64,000 nucleotides of DNA from Oscillospiraceae bacterium (GTDB taxonomy: Bacteria; Bacillota; Clostridia; Oscillospirales; UBA644): contig CACZQB010000058.1 of the NCBI GenBank assembly GCA_902783255.1, positions 62,001-126,000 on the forward strand, in the 5' to 3' direction. Each line of letters begins with the position of its first letter. Within the stretch, counting starts at the first letter, position 1. The translations under genes and the position numbers were made by a program. Positions 26,277 through 34,693 of the stretch are shown piece after piece. The notes under the pieces are model-generated. The model was not told where the DNA came from. It ran no database searches and saw only the letters and a list, made by a program, of their open reading frames with translations.

Positions 26277-26819
26277 ATGAAAAATCGTATCGTCTATAAA
26301 ATCGTATTGACAGCAATGTTTTTTGCTCTCGGCCTCATTCTTCCTTTTTTGACAGGACAAATCCCTGCGATCGGTTCTATGCTGCTTCCTATGCATCTGC
26401 CTGTTTTCCTTTGCGCGCTTATCTGCGGATGGCAGTATGCAGCCATGATAGGCGTTGCTCTTCCGCTTATTCGTTCCCTTCTCTTTACAATGCCGCCGAT
26501 GTTCCCTACAGCGGTAGCTATGGTATTCGAACTTCTCACTTACGGGTTGATCACCGGTCTTGTTTACCTTCTATTTAAACGCAAAAATATACTCAGCGTA
26601 TATATTTCGCTTATCGCAGGTATGCTCGCAGGAAGGTTTGTGTGGGGTGTAGTTCAGTATATCCTTCTTACATCCTCAGGTAAAGAGTTCACATTCGCCG
26701 CTTTTATCGCAGGCGCATTCACAAACGCCGTTCCGGGTATTATTGTTCAGCTTGTTTTGATTCCGCTTATCATGTTCGCTCTTGATAAAGCGAAGCTTCT
26801 TCCATTCAATTCAAAATAA
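26277..26819 (+). CDS. ECF transporter S component, substrate unknown
   Basis: A 180-residue membrane protein with five to six hydrophobic segments and the S-component start KIVLTAMFFALGLILPFLTG. The segments LPMHLPVFLCALICGWQYA and VAMVFELLTYGLITGLVY are typical of this superfamily. It would bind a vitamin or similar small molecule and share the common ECF ATPase module encoded elsewhere. There is no riboswitch upstream to identify the ligand. It lies 23 nt behind the DHHW gene, so co-transcription is likely but need not mean a shared role. Confidence 0.87.
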   Translation: MKNRIVYKIVLTAMFFALGLILPFLTGQIPAIGSMLLPMHLPVFLCALICGWQYAAMIGVALPLIRSLLFTMPPMFPTAVAMVFELLTYGLITGLVYLLFKRKNILSVYISLIAGMLAGRFVWGVVQYILLTSSGKEFTFAAFIAGAFTNAVPGIIVQLVLIPLIMFALDKAKLLPFNSK

Positions 26820-26842
26820 CGCATTTATAAACCATACATAAA

Positions 26843-26870
26843 AAATCCCGTGTTTTAACGGGATTTTTTA
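26843..26870. terminator. Bidirectional intrinsic terminator
   Basis: AAAATCCCGT / ACGGGATTTT stem with a 6-nt loop, T-rich on both strands. It separates the S component gene from the convergent nucleoside transporter operon. Confidence 0.88.
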
Positions 26871-26884
26871 GCGTTTATAATCTT

Positions 26885-27874
26885 TTATCGCTCTTCTCTG
26901 AAATAATTCGTTCCAAGTGAAGCGGGCGGTTGGTTTTCTCTCTTCTTTCTCATGCTTACAATAACAAGAACGATTATTGTTACCACGTAAGGCAGCATCT
27001 GCATAAGAGGCAGCAAATTCATTGATACCGAAACATAATTAAACAGTATGTAAAGACCACCGAAGAGGTATGAACCGAGAATACTGATGTTTGGTCTCCA
27101 TATTGCGAATATTACTATTGCTATAGCAAGCCAGCCTCTGTCTCCGAATGCGTCGTTTGCCCATATTCCTTTTGAATAGTCAAGAATGTAATACAGTCCG
27201 CCAAGGCCGGCGATCATCCCGCCTATACACGTTGCAAAATATTTGTATTTGTTTACGTTTATTCCGGCAGCGTCGGCTGTAGCGGGACTTTCGCCTACGG
27301 CACGCAGCTGCAGCCCGATCCTTGTTCGCTTAAGAATAAAGGATACTGCAAGCGCAATTATTACCGCAAGATAGACCATAAAACCGTAAGAGAAAAACAG
27401 CTGACCGAAAACGCCAAGATTATCAGCAAATGGCAGTGTTGTTCGATATGCTGCAGATATTTTGGAAAGCGCAAGAAAAGGTGTGTCGCTGTTTGTTATT
27501 TTAATAAGCGAACCACCGAAGAAATTGCCTAATCCTACACCGAAAGTAGTCAGTGCAAGACCTGTTACATTCTGATTCGCGCGAAGGGTTATCGTCAGAA
27601 AGCCGTAAATCAGAGAAGCTAGTAAGGAGCCTGCAAGACTGCTCAGCAAAGGAATTATTATCGCAAGAGCCGTTATCACTTTCGATGTGGAATTCTGATA
27701 GAAAAATCCGCCTATAACGCCCGAAATTGCGCCTATATACATTATTCCCGGAATACCGAGGTTGAGATTTCCGGATTTCTCGGTAAGTATTTCACCGGTA
27801 GAACCGAAGAGCAGGGGAGTGCCCTGCATTATTGCTCTGACAATAAGCTCAACTATCTGCTCAATTATTGCCAT
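26885..27874 (-). CDS. BMP-family nucleoside ABC transporter, permease 2 (NupQ-like)
   Basis: A 329-residue permease with about nine membrane helices. The sequence GEILTEKSGNLNLGIPGIM is the typical start of the second permease of BMP-type nucleoside importers (NupQ of B. subtilis), and VGESPATADAAGINVNKYKY is the coupling loop that contacts the ATPase. I choose the ATG at 27874, preceded by AGGAGG, over a longer start at 27907 that would overlap the neighbouring gene. It is the last gene of the xpt operon. Substrate is expected to be purine nucleosides, supported by the linked xpt. Confidence 0.92.
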   Translation of the reverse strand: MAIIEQIVELIVRAIMQGTPLLFGSTGEILTEKSGNLNLGIPGIMYIGAISGVIGGFFYQNSTSKVITALAIIIPLLSSLAGSLLASLIYGFLTITLRANQNVTGLALTTFGVGLGNFFGGSLIKITNSDTPFLALSKISAAYRTTLPFADNLGVFGQLFFSYGFMVYLAVIIALAVSFILKRTRIGLQLRAVGESPATADAAGINVNKYKYFATCIGGMIAGLGGLYYILDYSKGIWANDAFGDRGWLAIAIVIFAIWRPNISILGSYLFGGLYILFNYVSVSMNLLPLMQMLPYVVTIIVLVIVSMRKKRENQPPASLGTNYFREER

Positions 27875-29000
27875 TGAGTTCAACCTCCTTACTTTCCTTT
27901 TTTGCAATATTGAAATGAATTTTGTAATTTATAAAGAATTCACAGCCTATAATGAAAAAGAGGATTATGCCTGTAAGAATATCGGAAAACGATTTGTTTA
28001 GACCGAGTGTCATTGAAACGTTTTCCGCGCCTCTGCTCAAAACCACGATCAGCAATGTTGTGAATATCATAATTAACGGATTGAATTTTGCGAGCCACGA
28101 AACCATTATAGCTGTAAAGCCGTTGCCGGCGGCAAGATTCGGGTCTATGGAATACGATGTCGCTCCCACAAGCAGTACTCCGATCAGACCGCAAAGCGCA
28201 CCCGAAAGAGCCATAGTTCTGATAATGACCTTTTTAACGTTTATTCCTATATATTTCGCCGTGTTTTCGCTTTCTCCTACAACAGCGATTTCATATCCGT
28301 GTTTGCTTGTTCTGAGGTATATATACATCATTGCCGTCATTACGGCAACAACAATAATATTCAGCATATACTGCTGATCAAAAAGAACAGGCAGTCTGCC
28401 GTATTGTAAGAGACTCGGTCCAACAGTGCTTGATCCGCTTTTGTCTGCAACTTTAAGGAAAAACTTGATTAGCTGTATCGCAACATAGTTCATCATCAGC
28501 GTGAACAGGGTTTCGTTAGTTTTCCAGTATGCCTTAAATACCGCAGGTATTATGCCCCATATTGCGCCTGCACAAACTCCGGCAAGAACAACAAGTATGC
28601 ACGTAAGCCAATGGGGGAGAGAGGAGGCGGTCATCATAACAAGAGCCGACGCAAGAGCGCCTATAAGTACCTGTCCTTCTCCTCCTGTATTCCAGAATTT
28701 CATCTTGAATGCCGGGGTCAGCGCCAGTGCGATACCCAAAAGCATTGCAACAGACTGTGCCGTTCCCCATATCCTGAACTGTCCGAAAGCGCCGTCGATA
28801 ACGGTCGAAAACAGTCTGATGGGGTTTTCGCCTGTGATAAGCAAAGTGATAACGGATGATACTGCAAGAGCTGCTATTATCGCAATTACTCGAACAAGTA
28901 TGTTTCTTTTCAGCGAAGTAGCGTCTCGCTTCGTGATTGTTATGAACGGAGCTTTTTTCACATGCGTGTAATCTTTTGCGGAAACTGCTGTCTTATTCAT
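27861..29000 (-). CDS. BMP-family nucleoside ABC transporter, permease 1 (NupP-like)
   Basis: A 379-residue membrane protein with an N-terminal cytoplasmic extension of about 30 residues and then around ten membrane helices. The segment FKMKFWNTGGEGQVLIGALA is characteristic of the first permease of this transporter class. The coupling-loop motif VVGESENTAKYIGINVKK matches its partner. The start overlaps the ATPase gene by 8 nt and the stop overlaps the ribosome binding region of the second permease. The ordering ATPase–permease–permease is the family standard. Confidence 0.93.
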   Translation of the reverse strand: MNKTAVSAKDYTHVKKAPFITITKRDATSLKRNILVRVIAIIAALAVSSVITLLITGENPIRLFSTVIDGAFGQFRIWGTAQSVAMLLGIALALTPAFKMKFWNTGGEGQVLIGALASALVMMTASSLPHWLTCILVVLAGVCAGAIWGIIPAVFKAYWKTNETLFTLMMNYVAIQLIKFFLKVADKSGSSTVGPSLLQYGRLPVLFDQQYMLNIIVVAVMTAMMYIYLRTSKHGYEIAVVGESENTAKYIGINVKKVIIRTMALSGALCGLIGVLLVGATSYSIDPNLAAGNGFTAIMVSWLAKFNPLIMIFTTLLIVVLSRGAENVSMTLGLNKSFSDILTGIILFFIIGCEFFINYKIHFNIAKKESKEVELNGNN

Positions 29001-30546
29001 TCGCTTTCACTCCATTCACTTTCGTCATCAACAACCCGACTTCCTCTTTTTCAGCTGTCCTGCCGTCAAGTATTCCTGAAACCGTGCCTGCGCACAAAAC
29101 AAGTATCCTGTCACATAATTCAAGAAGAACATCAAGGTCTTCGCCAACATAAATAACTGCAACGCCGTTTTCTTTCTGCTTGTTCAGCAGGTTATAAATA
29201 GTATATGATGAATTGATATCAAGTCCTCTTACGGGATATGCAACCATAAGCACAGACGGAGCCGAGGCGATCTCTCTTCCTACAAGGACCTTCTGAACAT
29301 TTCCTCCCGAAAGCCGTCTAACAGGGGTCTGAGCGCTTGGAGTCACTACTTCAAGGCTTTCTATTATTTCTTCAGCAAGCTGTTTCGGGGGTTGACGGTC
29401 AACAAAAACCGATTTTCCTTTTTTATAACTGCGAAGCATCATGTTGTCAATTATATCCATGTTCCCAACGAGCCCCATACCGAGTCTGTCTTCGGGAACA
29501 AAAGAAAGTCTTACCCCGAGTTCTCTTATCTGCAGGGGAGTTTTACTTCTCAGCTCTGTTATTTGAGAATCTGAGGGATTTATATACGTTATACTGCCGC
29601 TGTCAAGTGGCCTGAGACCTGCTATTGCTTCAAGAAGCTCTCTCTGACCGCTGCCTGCAATCCCTGCAATACCGAGGATTTCGCCTGCTTTTGCTGTAAA
29701 TGAAATATCTTTCAGCACCTTAACCCCATCCGGGTTAGTAAGATTGATACCTGAAACAACAAGTCTTTCAGTTGCGTTTTTCGGTTCCGATCTGCCGATG
29801 TTCAAAGATATCCTTTTACCTACCATCATCTCGGTAAGTTCGTTTTCGGTCGTTTCCGTTGTATTTACCGTTGCGATATGTTCGCCTTTTCTCAATACGG
29901 TTACCCTGTCTGAAATAGCAAGAACCTCATGCAGCTTGTGAGTTATTATCAAAATCGATTTTCCGTCTTTTCGCATGTTGCGAATGACATCAAACAGCTT
30001 TTCTGTCTCCTGAGGTGTTAAAACGGCTGTAGGCTCATCAAGGATAAGAATATCTGCGCCACGATATAAAACTTTTATTATTTCGACTGTCTGTTTTTCC
30101 GAAACAGACATTTCATAAATCTTTTTATTAGGATCAAGAACAAATCCGTATTTCTGAGAAATTTTCTTAACTTCCTCTGTTGCTTTTGCAATATTATACT
30201 TTTTGCCGTCATTGATTCCGAGAATAATATTTTCGGTCGCAGTAAACAAATCAACAAGCTTAAAATGCTGGTGGACCATTCCGATTTTGTATCTGAATGC
30301 ATCTTTGGGTGAGTTTATTGAAGCTTTTTCTCCGTTTACATAAATCTCGCCGCTGTCAGGGTGATAAATTCCCGCGATCATGTTCATCAGTGTCGTTTTA
30401 CCGCTTCCGTTTTCTCCGAGAATGGCAAGAACTTCACCGTAGCGGACATCAAGATCAACGTTCTTGTTCGCAATTACTTTTGTTCCGAATGACTTTGTAA
30501 TATTGCGAAGCTGCAAAGCGTAATTCTTATTGATCGATTCAGACAT
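28993..30546 (-). CDS. BMP-family nucleoside ABC transporter, ATP-binding protein (NupO-like)
   Basis: A 517-residue protein with two fused ABC domains. The first has Walker A GENGSGKTT and Walker B ILILDEPTAVLTPQE. In the second half the Walker A is replaced by GIAGSGQRE and the Walker B region by LMVAYPVRGLDINSS, the usual degenerate second site of this family and of sugar ATPases such as RbsA. The first half therefore hydrolyses ATP with a structural partner site. GGAGG stands before the ATG. It follows the binding-protein gene across a GC-rich hairpin that probably lowers its expression relative to that gene. Confidence 0.94.
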   Translation of the reverse strand: MSESINKNYALQLRNITKSFGTKVIANKNVDLDVRYGEVLAILGENGSGKTTLMNMIAGIYHPDSGEIYVNGEKASINSPKDAFRYKIGMVHQHFKLVDLFTATENIILGINDGKKYNIAKATEEVKKISQKYGFVLDPNKKIYEMSVSEKQTVEIIKVLYRGADILILDEPTAVLTPQETEKLFDVIRNMRKDGKSILIITHKLHEVLAISDRVTVLRKGEHIATVNTTETTENELTEMMVGKRISLNIGRSEPKNATERLVVSGINLTNPDGVKVLKDISFTAKAGEILGIAGIAGSGQRELLEAIAGLRPLDSGSITYINPSDSQITELRSKTPLQIRELGVRLSFVPEDRLGMGLVGNMDIIDNMMLRSYKKGKSVFVDRQPPKQLAEEIIESLEVVTPSAQTPVRRLSGGNVQKVLVGREIASAPSVLMVAYPVRGLDINSSYTIYNLLNKQKENGVAVIYVGEDLDVLLELCDRILVLCAGTVSGILDGRTAEKEEVGLLMTKVNGVKANE

Positions 30547-30567
30547 CAGAAAGGCCTCCGTATTAAA

Positions 30568-30595
30568 ATAAGGCGGGGCAGAGGCCCCGCCTTAT
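30568..30595 (-). terminator. GC-rich attenuator hairpin between binding protein and ATPase genes
   Basis: AAGGCGGGGC / GCCCCGCCTT perfect 10-bp stem with loop AGAG, extended by A-T pairs, then TTATTTTAAT on the minus strand. It would stabilise the upstream lipoprotein message and end part of the transcripts, giving more binding protein than ATPase. Confidence 0.78.
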
Positions 30596-30620
30596 TGGGG
30601 TAATATTTGGTTAATGGGAA

Positions 30621-31892
30621 TTAATACATTTCGTTGATGAATTCAATACCGTCGATTCTGAGATCGAAATAAGGAGCGGAACGGTATTCGGATTCATGGA
30701 AGTATCCGTCGGATACAACTTCTGTATCAGGTGTGAATGATGTGTCGTATTCAACATCTGCAAGATAAGAAGTAACTTCTTCGCCGCCAACTGTGAATGT
30801 GGAAGTATCGAATACGTGAAGTGTTCCTGCTTTGAATTTAGCTACGGCAGCTTCAACTTCAGTCTTCATTTTGTCATTCATTGTTGCGGTGTTAAGTCCT
30901 GTAAGAATAACTGAACCTGTTGAAATGTCGCCTGTCCAGTTCGCGTCAATGGGATTGCCGTCCTGAACCTGTTTGATTATGTATGCAAAGTAAGGAGCCC
31001 AGTCGATAGCAGAAGAAATAAGAAATGTTGTTTCGCCTGCGCTGATTGTGCTTCCGTTGTAAGAAACATTGGGAACGCCTTCTGCTTCACAAGCACTCGG
31101 AGCTCCGAGAGAGTCTGCATGCTGGCTTATAAGAACGCATTTATCTGTTTTGATAAGAGCATTTGCAGCTTCCTGCTCTGCCGCCTGATCATACCATGAA
31201 CCTGTGTAACGAACTTTCATAGTAACTGACGGGCAAACATATTTAGCGCCGAGATAGAAAGAAGTAAGACCTGATATAACCTCAGCGTATGTGTATGCGC
31301 CAACATAACCCATAACTGCCTGTTCTGCTGTGATTTTGCCTGCATCGATCATTTCGTTGAGCTTAAGGCCTGCAACTATACCGGCAAGAAAACGACCTTC
31401 GTAAATAGCTGCAAAAGCGTTGTGGAAGTTCGCAAGACCTTCTGTTGCGGCTCTGGTTCCGGTTGCGTGACAAAATTCAACATCCGGATAAGCCTTGGCA
31501 GCTGCGATCATGTGTTCTTCATGTCCGAAACTGTCTGCAAATACGATTTTGCATCCGTTTTCAGCAAGTTCTTTCGCTGCGTCTTCGCAAGCTGAGCTTT
31601 CGGGAATGTTTGTCTTTATGAGAACCTGTGAATCAGAAAGACCAAGGGCTTCCTGTGTTCTTTTGATGGATTTGATGAAGTTGTTGTCATATGTGGAGTT
31701 TTCATCATGCAGGCAGATAACGCCTATTTTGAAATCTTCAGATACGTCAAACTTCTCGATAGCAAATGCGGGAAGAAGGGGATCGGTTTCACTTGCTTCA
31801 ACAGCAGTGTCACCGTTACAGCCGGCAAGGGCTGCTACTGCGGAAAGCAACATTGCTATTGCTATAAACGCAGCAAGAATTTTTCTGTTCAT
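30621..31892 (-). CDS. BMP-family nucleoside-binding lipoprotein
   Basis: A 423-residue lipoprotein with lipobox cysteine C25 (ALAGCNGD). The BMP/Med family domain follows, with FKIGVICLHDENSTYDNNF near the start, AAKAYPDVEFCHATG, a LAGIVAGL segment and GYVGAYTYAEV in mid-protein. It captures nucleosides, probably guanosine or inosine type, for the permease encoded downstream. At 423 residues it is longer than the usual 350–380, the extra lying in the C-terminal region. It is 70 nt after xpt. Confidence 0.92.
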   Translation of the reverse strand: MNRKILAAFIAIAMLLSAVAALAGCNGDTAVEASETDPLLPAFAIEKFDVSEDFKIGVICLHDENSTYDNNFIKSIKRTQEALGLSDSQVLIKTNIPESSACEDAAKELAENGCKIVFADSFGHEEHMIAAAKAYPDVEFCHATGTRAATEGLANFHNAFAAIYEGRFLAGIVAGLKLNEMIDAGKITAEQAVMGYVGAYTYAEVISGLTSFYLGAKYVCPSVTMKVRYTGSWYDQAAEQEAANALIKTDKCVLISQHADSLGAPSACEAEGVPNVSYNGSTISAGETTFLISSAIDWAPYFAYIIKQVQDGNPIDANWTGDISTGSVILTGLNTATMNDKMKTEVEAAVAKFKAGTLHVFDTSTFTVGGEEVTSYLADVEYDTSFTPDTEVVSDGYFHESEYRSAPYFDLRIDGIEFINEMY

Positions 31893-31962
31893 TGGTTTGT
31901 ACCTCCTGAATTTTCTATTTTATAATATTTCAACGCACAAGGCGTTTACTGACTTTGTTTTT

Positions 31963-32532
31963 TTACTCAAAAATTATACCGTTTTCATCCATTGATCTTA
32001 TTTTAGCAAGAGATTCAACCCGAATTCCCGAATCCCGAATGATTTTGCCGCCGTTCTGATACATTTTTTCTATTACGATGCCTGCGCCGACAACAGTTGC
32101 GCCGGCATTTTGAACAAGCGAAATAAGTGCTGTCAGAGCGCTGCCTTTTGCAAGAAAATCATCAATGATCAAAACTCTGTCATCGGAATTAAGAAATTCT
32201 TTGGATATTCTTACGGTATAATTGCGTTCATGCGTATAACTGTAAACCTGAGCAGTATAAACATCACCAAAAATATTGTTTGTGGGAGTTTTTTTTGCAA
32301 AAACAACGGGTACGTTGAAATGTGTCGCGGCAAGGCATGCTATACCGATCCCCGACGCCTCGATAGTCACTATTTTTGTAACATTTTCATCTCTGAAAAG
32401 TCTGTAAAACTCTTTTGTGACCTCATTCATAAAAGGGACATCGATCTGGTGGTTGACAAAACAGTCAACTTTCAGCACATCGCCTGCGCCGATTTTTCCA
32501 TCTCTAAGAATTCTTTCCTCAAGAAGTTTCAT
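31963..32532 (-). CDS. xpt: Xanthine phosphoribosyltransferase
   Basis: Converts xanthine to XMP with PRPP. The 189-residue protein starts MKLLEERILRDGKIGAGDVLKVDCFVN-like, the family start, and has the PRPP-binding loop VLIIDDFLAKGSALTAL. The segment TIEASGIGIACLAA also fits Xpt. It opens an operon with the nucleoside transporter, joining uptake to salvage. Unlike many Firmicute xpt genes, the leader (about 25 nt from the promoter to the ATG) has no room for a purine riboswitch. Confidence 0.95.
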   Translation of the reverse strand: MKLLEERILRDGKIGAGDVLKVDCFVNHQIDVPFMNEVTKEFYRLFRDENVTKIVTIEASGIGIACLAATHFNVPVVFAKKTPTNNIFGDVYTAQVYSYTHERNYTVRISKEFLNSDDRVLIIDDFLAKGSALTALISLVQNAGATVVGAGIVIEKMYQNGGKIIRDSGIRVESLAKIRSMDENGIIFE

Positions 32533-32562
32533 TCTGCGTCACCCGCTAAATAAATATGTATT

Positions 32563-32591
32563 ATTATATAATATTTTCTATTAAAAATCAA
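32563..32591 (-). promoter_or_regulatory. SigA-type promoter of the xpt–nucleoside transporter operon
   Basis: Minus-strand TTGATT (32591–32586), 17-nt spacer, TATAAT (32568–32563). Confidence 0.82.
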
Positions 32592-32683
32592 CATCTGAAA
32601 AGTCTAAATAATATTGTCATCTTTGTGTCTTGTTTATGACATTTATAACGTCAGGCATTTTCCGACATCATGTAAACAATTAT

Positions 32684-32711
32684 CGCTGCCGCGAAACAAA
32701 ACGCGGCAGCG
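32684..32711 (-). terminator. Probable terminator hairpin after fucI
   Basis: CGCTGCCGCG / CGCGGCAGCG, a perfect 10-bp GC-rich stem with an 8-nt loop, 12 nt after the fucI stop codon. The following sequence (ATAATTGTTT) is only weakly T-rich. Confidence 0.65.
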
Positions 32712-32722
32712 AAATAGCGTAA

Positions 32723-34495
32723 TTATCTGTAAATAGGACCGTATGCCTGGCAGTATCTGAAATCTGCTCCTTCTTTGTCCATACCGAAAGCTGCAACCGT
32801 GGACGGACGGAATATCTTGTCTTCGTCAACATTATGCATGCATACGGGAATTCTGAGCATAGACGCAAGAGTGATAAGGTCCGCACCGATATGTCCGTAT
32901 GTGAATGCGCAGTGGTTTGCACCCCAGTTTGCCATAACGGAGTATGCGTCTTTGAAAGCGCCTGTTCCGGTAAGACGGGGAGAGAACCATGTCTGAGGCC
33001 ACTGAGGGTCTGTTCTGTCCGCAAGAATTTTCTGAACATCATCGGGAAGAGCTACGGACCAGCCTTCTGCAATCTGAATTACGGGACCGAGATTTTTAAT
33101 ATAGTTAACTCTGACCATCGTCAGCGGCATGCCGTCTTTTGTCTTGAAATTCGAACAGAATCCGCCTGCGCGGAAATATTCGAGATTTGCATTTGCAAAC
33201 GGAGTTGCTTCCATGCATTTCTCAACTTCATCATCTGTGATCTCCCAGAAAGGTTTGCAAACAGGCTTTCCGTCTTTTGTCTGTTCTCCGGAAAGGTCAA
33301 GAGAGCAAGCGCCTGAATTTGTAAGATGAATAATGCCTGTAGCTGCTCTTCCTTCAGGTTTCCACTTCGTCACTCTCTCGATAGACTCAGCATTCCAGAA
33401 TGTTCTTACATCCGCAAATCCTGCAGCTTTATCGGAAATAAGGTGTGAAAGAAGCATAGCAACGCCGTTGAGCGCATCGTTTTCCGTCGCTACTACAAAT
33501 GCTTCGCGTGTGCCGTTCCAGTCAAACGAGGAACAGAGCATAGCTTCAAGGAAATCACCGTTTGGCATGTGGTCTGTCCACTGTCTCTGACCCTGGAAGC
33601 CTGCTGCTATTGCGTTGTGACCGTTGCTTTCTTCAACCCAGCCTATTTCGGCAAGCTTGGGGTTGCCTATCATAAGATCTCTTGCAATAAGGAACATCTT
33701 TACGCAGGTTTCCCAGTTCTTGTCCTTCTGCTCGCGTGTGAGCGGTTTTGCGTTAATTTCGATTCCCTCTTTGCAATGCTTTTTAACCCAGACCATTGCC
33801 TTGTCAAATTCTTCATGATCGTATATCTCAAGGTCGATTCTTCTTCTGAATTCTACCATATCAATATATTCGTTTCTCATGCCGAGATAATTCTGAAATA
33901 CTTCTTCGTTGGGAATAGAGCCGCCAATACCCATAGCAACATTGCCCATCGCCAGATAGCTCTTGCCTTTAAGGGTTGCGACAACAAGACCTGCTTTTAC
34001 AAATCTGAGTATTTTTTCTTTAACATCTTCGGGAATGGAAGTGTCGTCTTTGTCTTTAACATCTTTTCCGTAAATACCGAATGCGGGATGTCCCTTCTGG
34101 CTGTGGCTGGCAAGCGCCGATGCGAGATATACAGCGCCCGGTCTTTCCGTTCCGTTAAATCCCCAGATAGCTGTGGGTACACCCGGTACCTGATGCGTTG
34201 TTTCAGTTCCGTAGCACCAGCAGGGCGTTACGGTAAGAACTACGCCTACACCTTCTCTGTCAAATTTATCCTGGCATGCCGCCGCTTCAGCAACGCCGCC
34301 AATGCATGTATCGGCTATAACGCATTCAACCGTTTCGCCAGATGAATGGTGAAGATTCGAAGAAATCAGTTCGGCTGCGCTTTTTGCCATATTCATCGTC
34401 TGATCTTCAAGCGATTCGCGAGGTCCGAAACGTCTTCCGTCTATACAGGGACGGATACCTACTTTCGGCAGTCTGCCTTTAAGTCTGTTTGCCAT
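32723..34495 (-). CDS. fucI: L-fucose isomerase
   Basis: Interconverts L-fucose and L-fuculose (and D-arabinose/D-ribulose) using Mn. The 590-residue length equals the E. coli enzyme and similarity runs end to end: [20 protein letters not shown] at the start, [27 protein letters not shown], and the C-terminal [19 protein letters not shown]. The metal ligands are placed in [10 protein letters not shown] (Glu), FADVRTFW (Asp) and GANH (His). No fuculokinase or fuculose-phosphate aldolase is in the window. A fucosidase gene is 17 kb away. It is a single-gene unit divergent from the DUF4838 gene, with paired promoters and palindromes between. Confidence 0.96.
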   Translation of the reverse strand: MANRLKGRLPKVGIRPCIDGRRFGPRESLEDQTMNMAKSAAELISSNLHHSSGETVECVIADTCIGGVAEAAACQDKFDREGVGVVLTVTPCWCYGTETTHQVPGVPTAIWGFNGTERPGAVYLASALASHSQKGHPAFGIYGKDVKDKDDTSIPEDVKEKILRFVKAGLVVATLKGKSYLAMGNVAMGIGGSIPNEEVFQNYLGMRNEYIDMVEFRRRIDLEIYDHEEFDKAMVWVKKHCKEGIEINAKPLTREQKDKNWETCVKMFLIARDLMIGNPKLAEIGWVEESNGHNAIAAGFQGQRQWTDHMPNGDFLEAMLCSSFDWNGTREAFVVATENDALNGVAMLLSHLISDKAAGFADVRTFWNAESIERVTKWKPEGRAATGIIHLTNSGACSLDLSGEQTKDGKPVCKPFWEITDDEVEKCMEATPFANANLEYFRAGGFCSNFKTKDGMPLTMVRVNYIKNLGPVIQIAEGWSVALPDDVQKILADRTDPQWPQTWFSPRLTGTGAFKDAYSVMANWGANHCAFTYGHIGADLITLASMLRIPVCMHNVDEDKIFRPSTVAAFGMDKEGADFRYCQAYGPIYR

Positions 34496-34530
34496 AGTAG
34501 AAATCTCCTTAACTTTTTTTAATATACTTT

Positions 34531-34559
34531 ATTATATCATTGAGGCAATTATTTGTCAA
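34531..34559 (-). promoter_or_regulatory. SigA promoter of fucI
   Basis: Minus-strand TTGACA (34559–34554), 17-nt spacer, TATAAT (34536–34531). Start of transcription about 30 nt before the ATG. Confidence 0.9.
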
Positions 34560-34565
34560 GCACTT

Positions 34566-34593
34566 TTGATAAATTGTCCTTATATTTTATCAA
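34566..34593. promoter_or_regulatory. Inverted repeat just upstream of the fucI promoter
   Basis: TTGATAAA (34566–34573) and TTTATCAA (34586–34593) with a 12-nt centre. It lies 7 nt behind the fucI -35 box and 32 nt before the DUF4838 -35 box, a suitable place for a shared regulator. Confidence 0.4.
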
Positions 34594-34624
34594 ACGTTTT
34601 TTATTCCAAAAACGATTCCATGGG

Positions 34625-34653
34625 TTGAATTTTATGACCGGATATGCTATAAT
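34625..34653 (+). promoter_or_regulatory. SigA-type promoter of the DUF4838–lipoprotein transcript
   Basis: TTGAAT (34625–34630), 17-nt spacer, TATAAT (34648–34653). Confidence 0.82.
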
Positions 34654-34654
34654 A

Positions 34655-34673
34655 TCAATATTATCAATATTGA
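34655..34673. promoter_or_regulatory. 19-bp palindrome at the transcription start (candidate operator)
   Basis: TCAATATT-ATC-AATATTGA, perfect 8-bp arms, begins 2 nt after the -10 box and covers the expected start site. This is a classic repressor position. Confidence 0.55.
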
Positions 34674-34693
34674 AAACCGAAAGGGGTATAAAA

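Noticed and set aside
32533..32640. Purine riboswitch expected before xpt
   Set aside because: No conserved core or three-way junction is visible and the leader after the promoter is too short.
33569..34345. Long open frame (258 codons) on the plus strand inside fucI
   Set aside because: Antisense shadow of fucI, which matches its family over the full length; no promoter or ribosome binding site.
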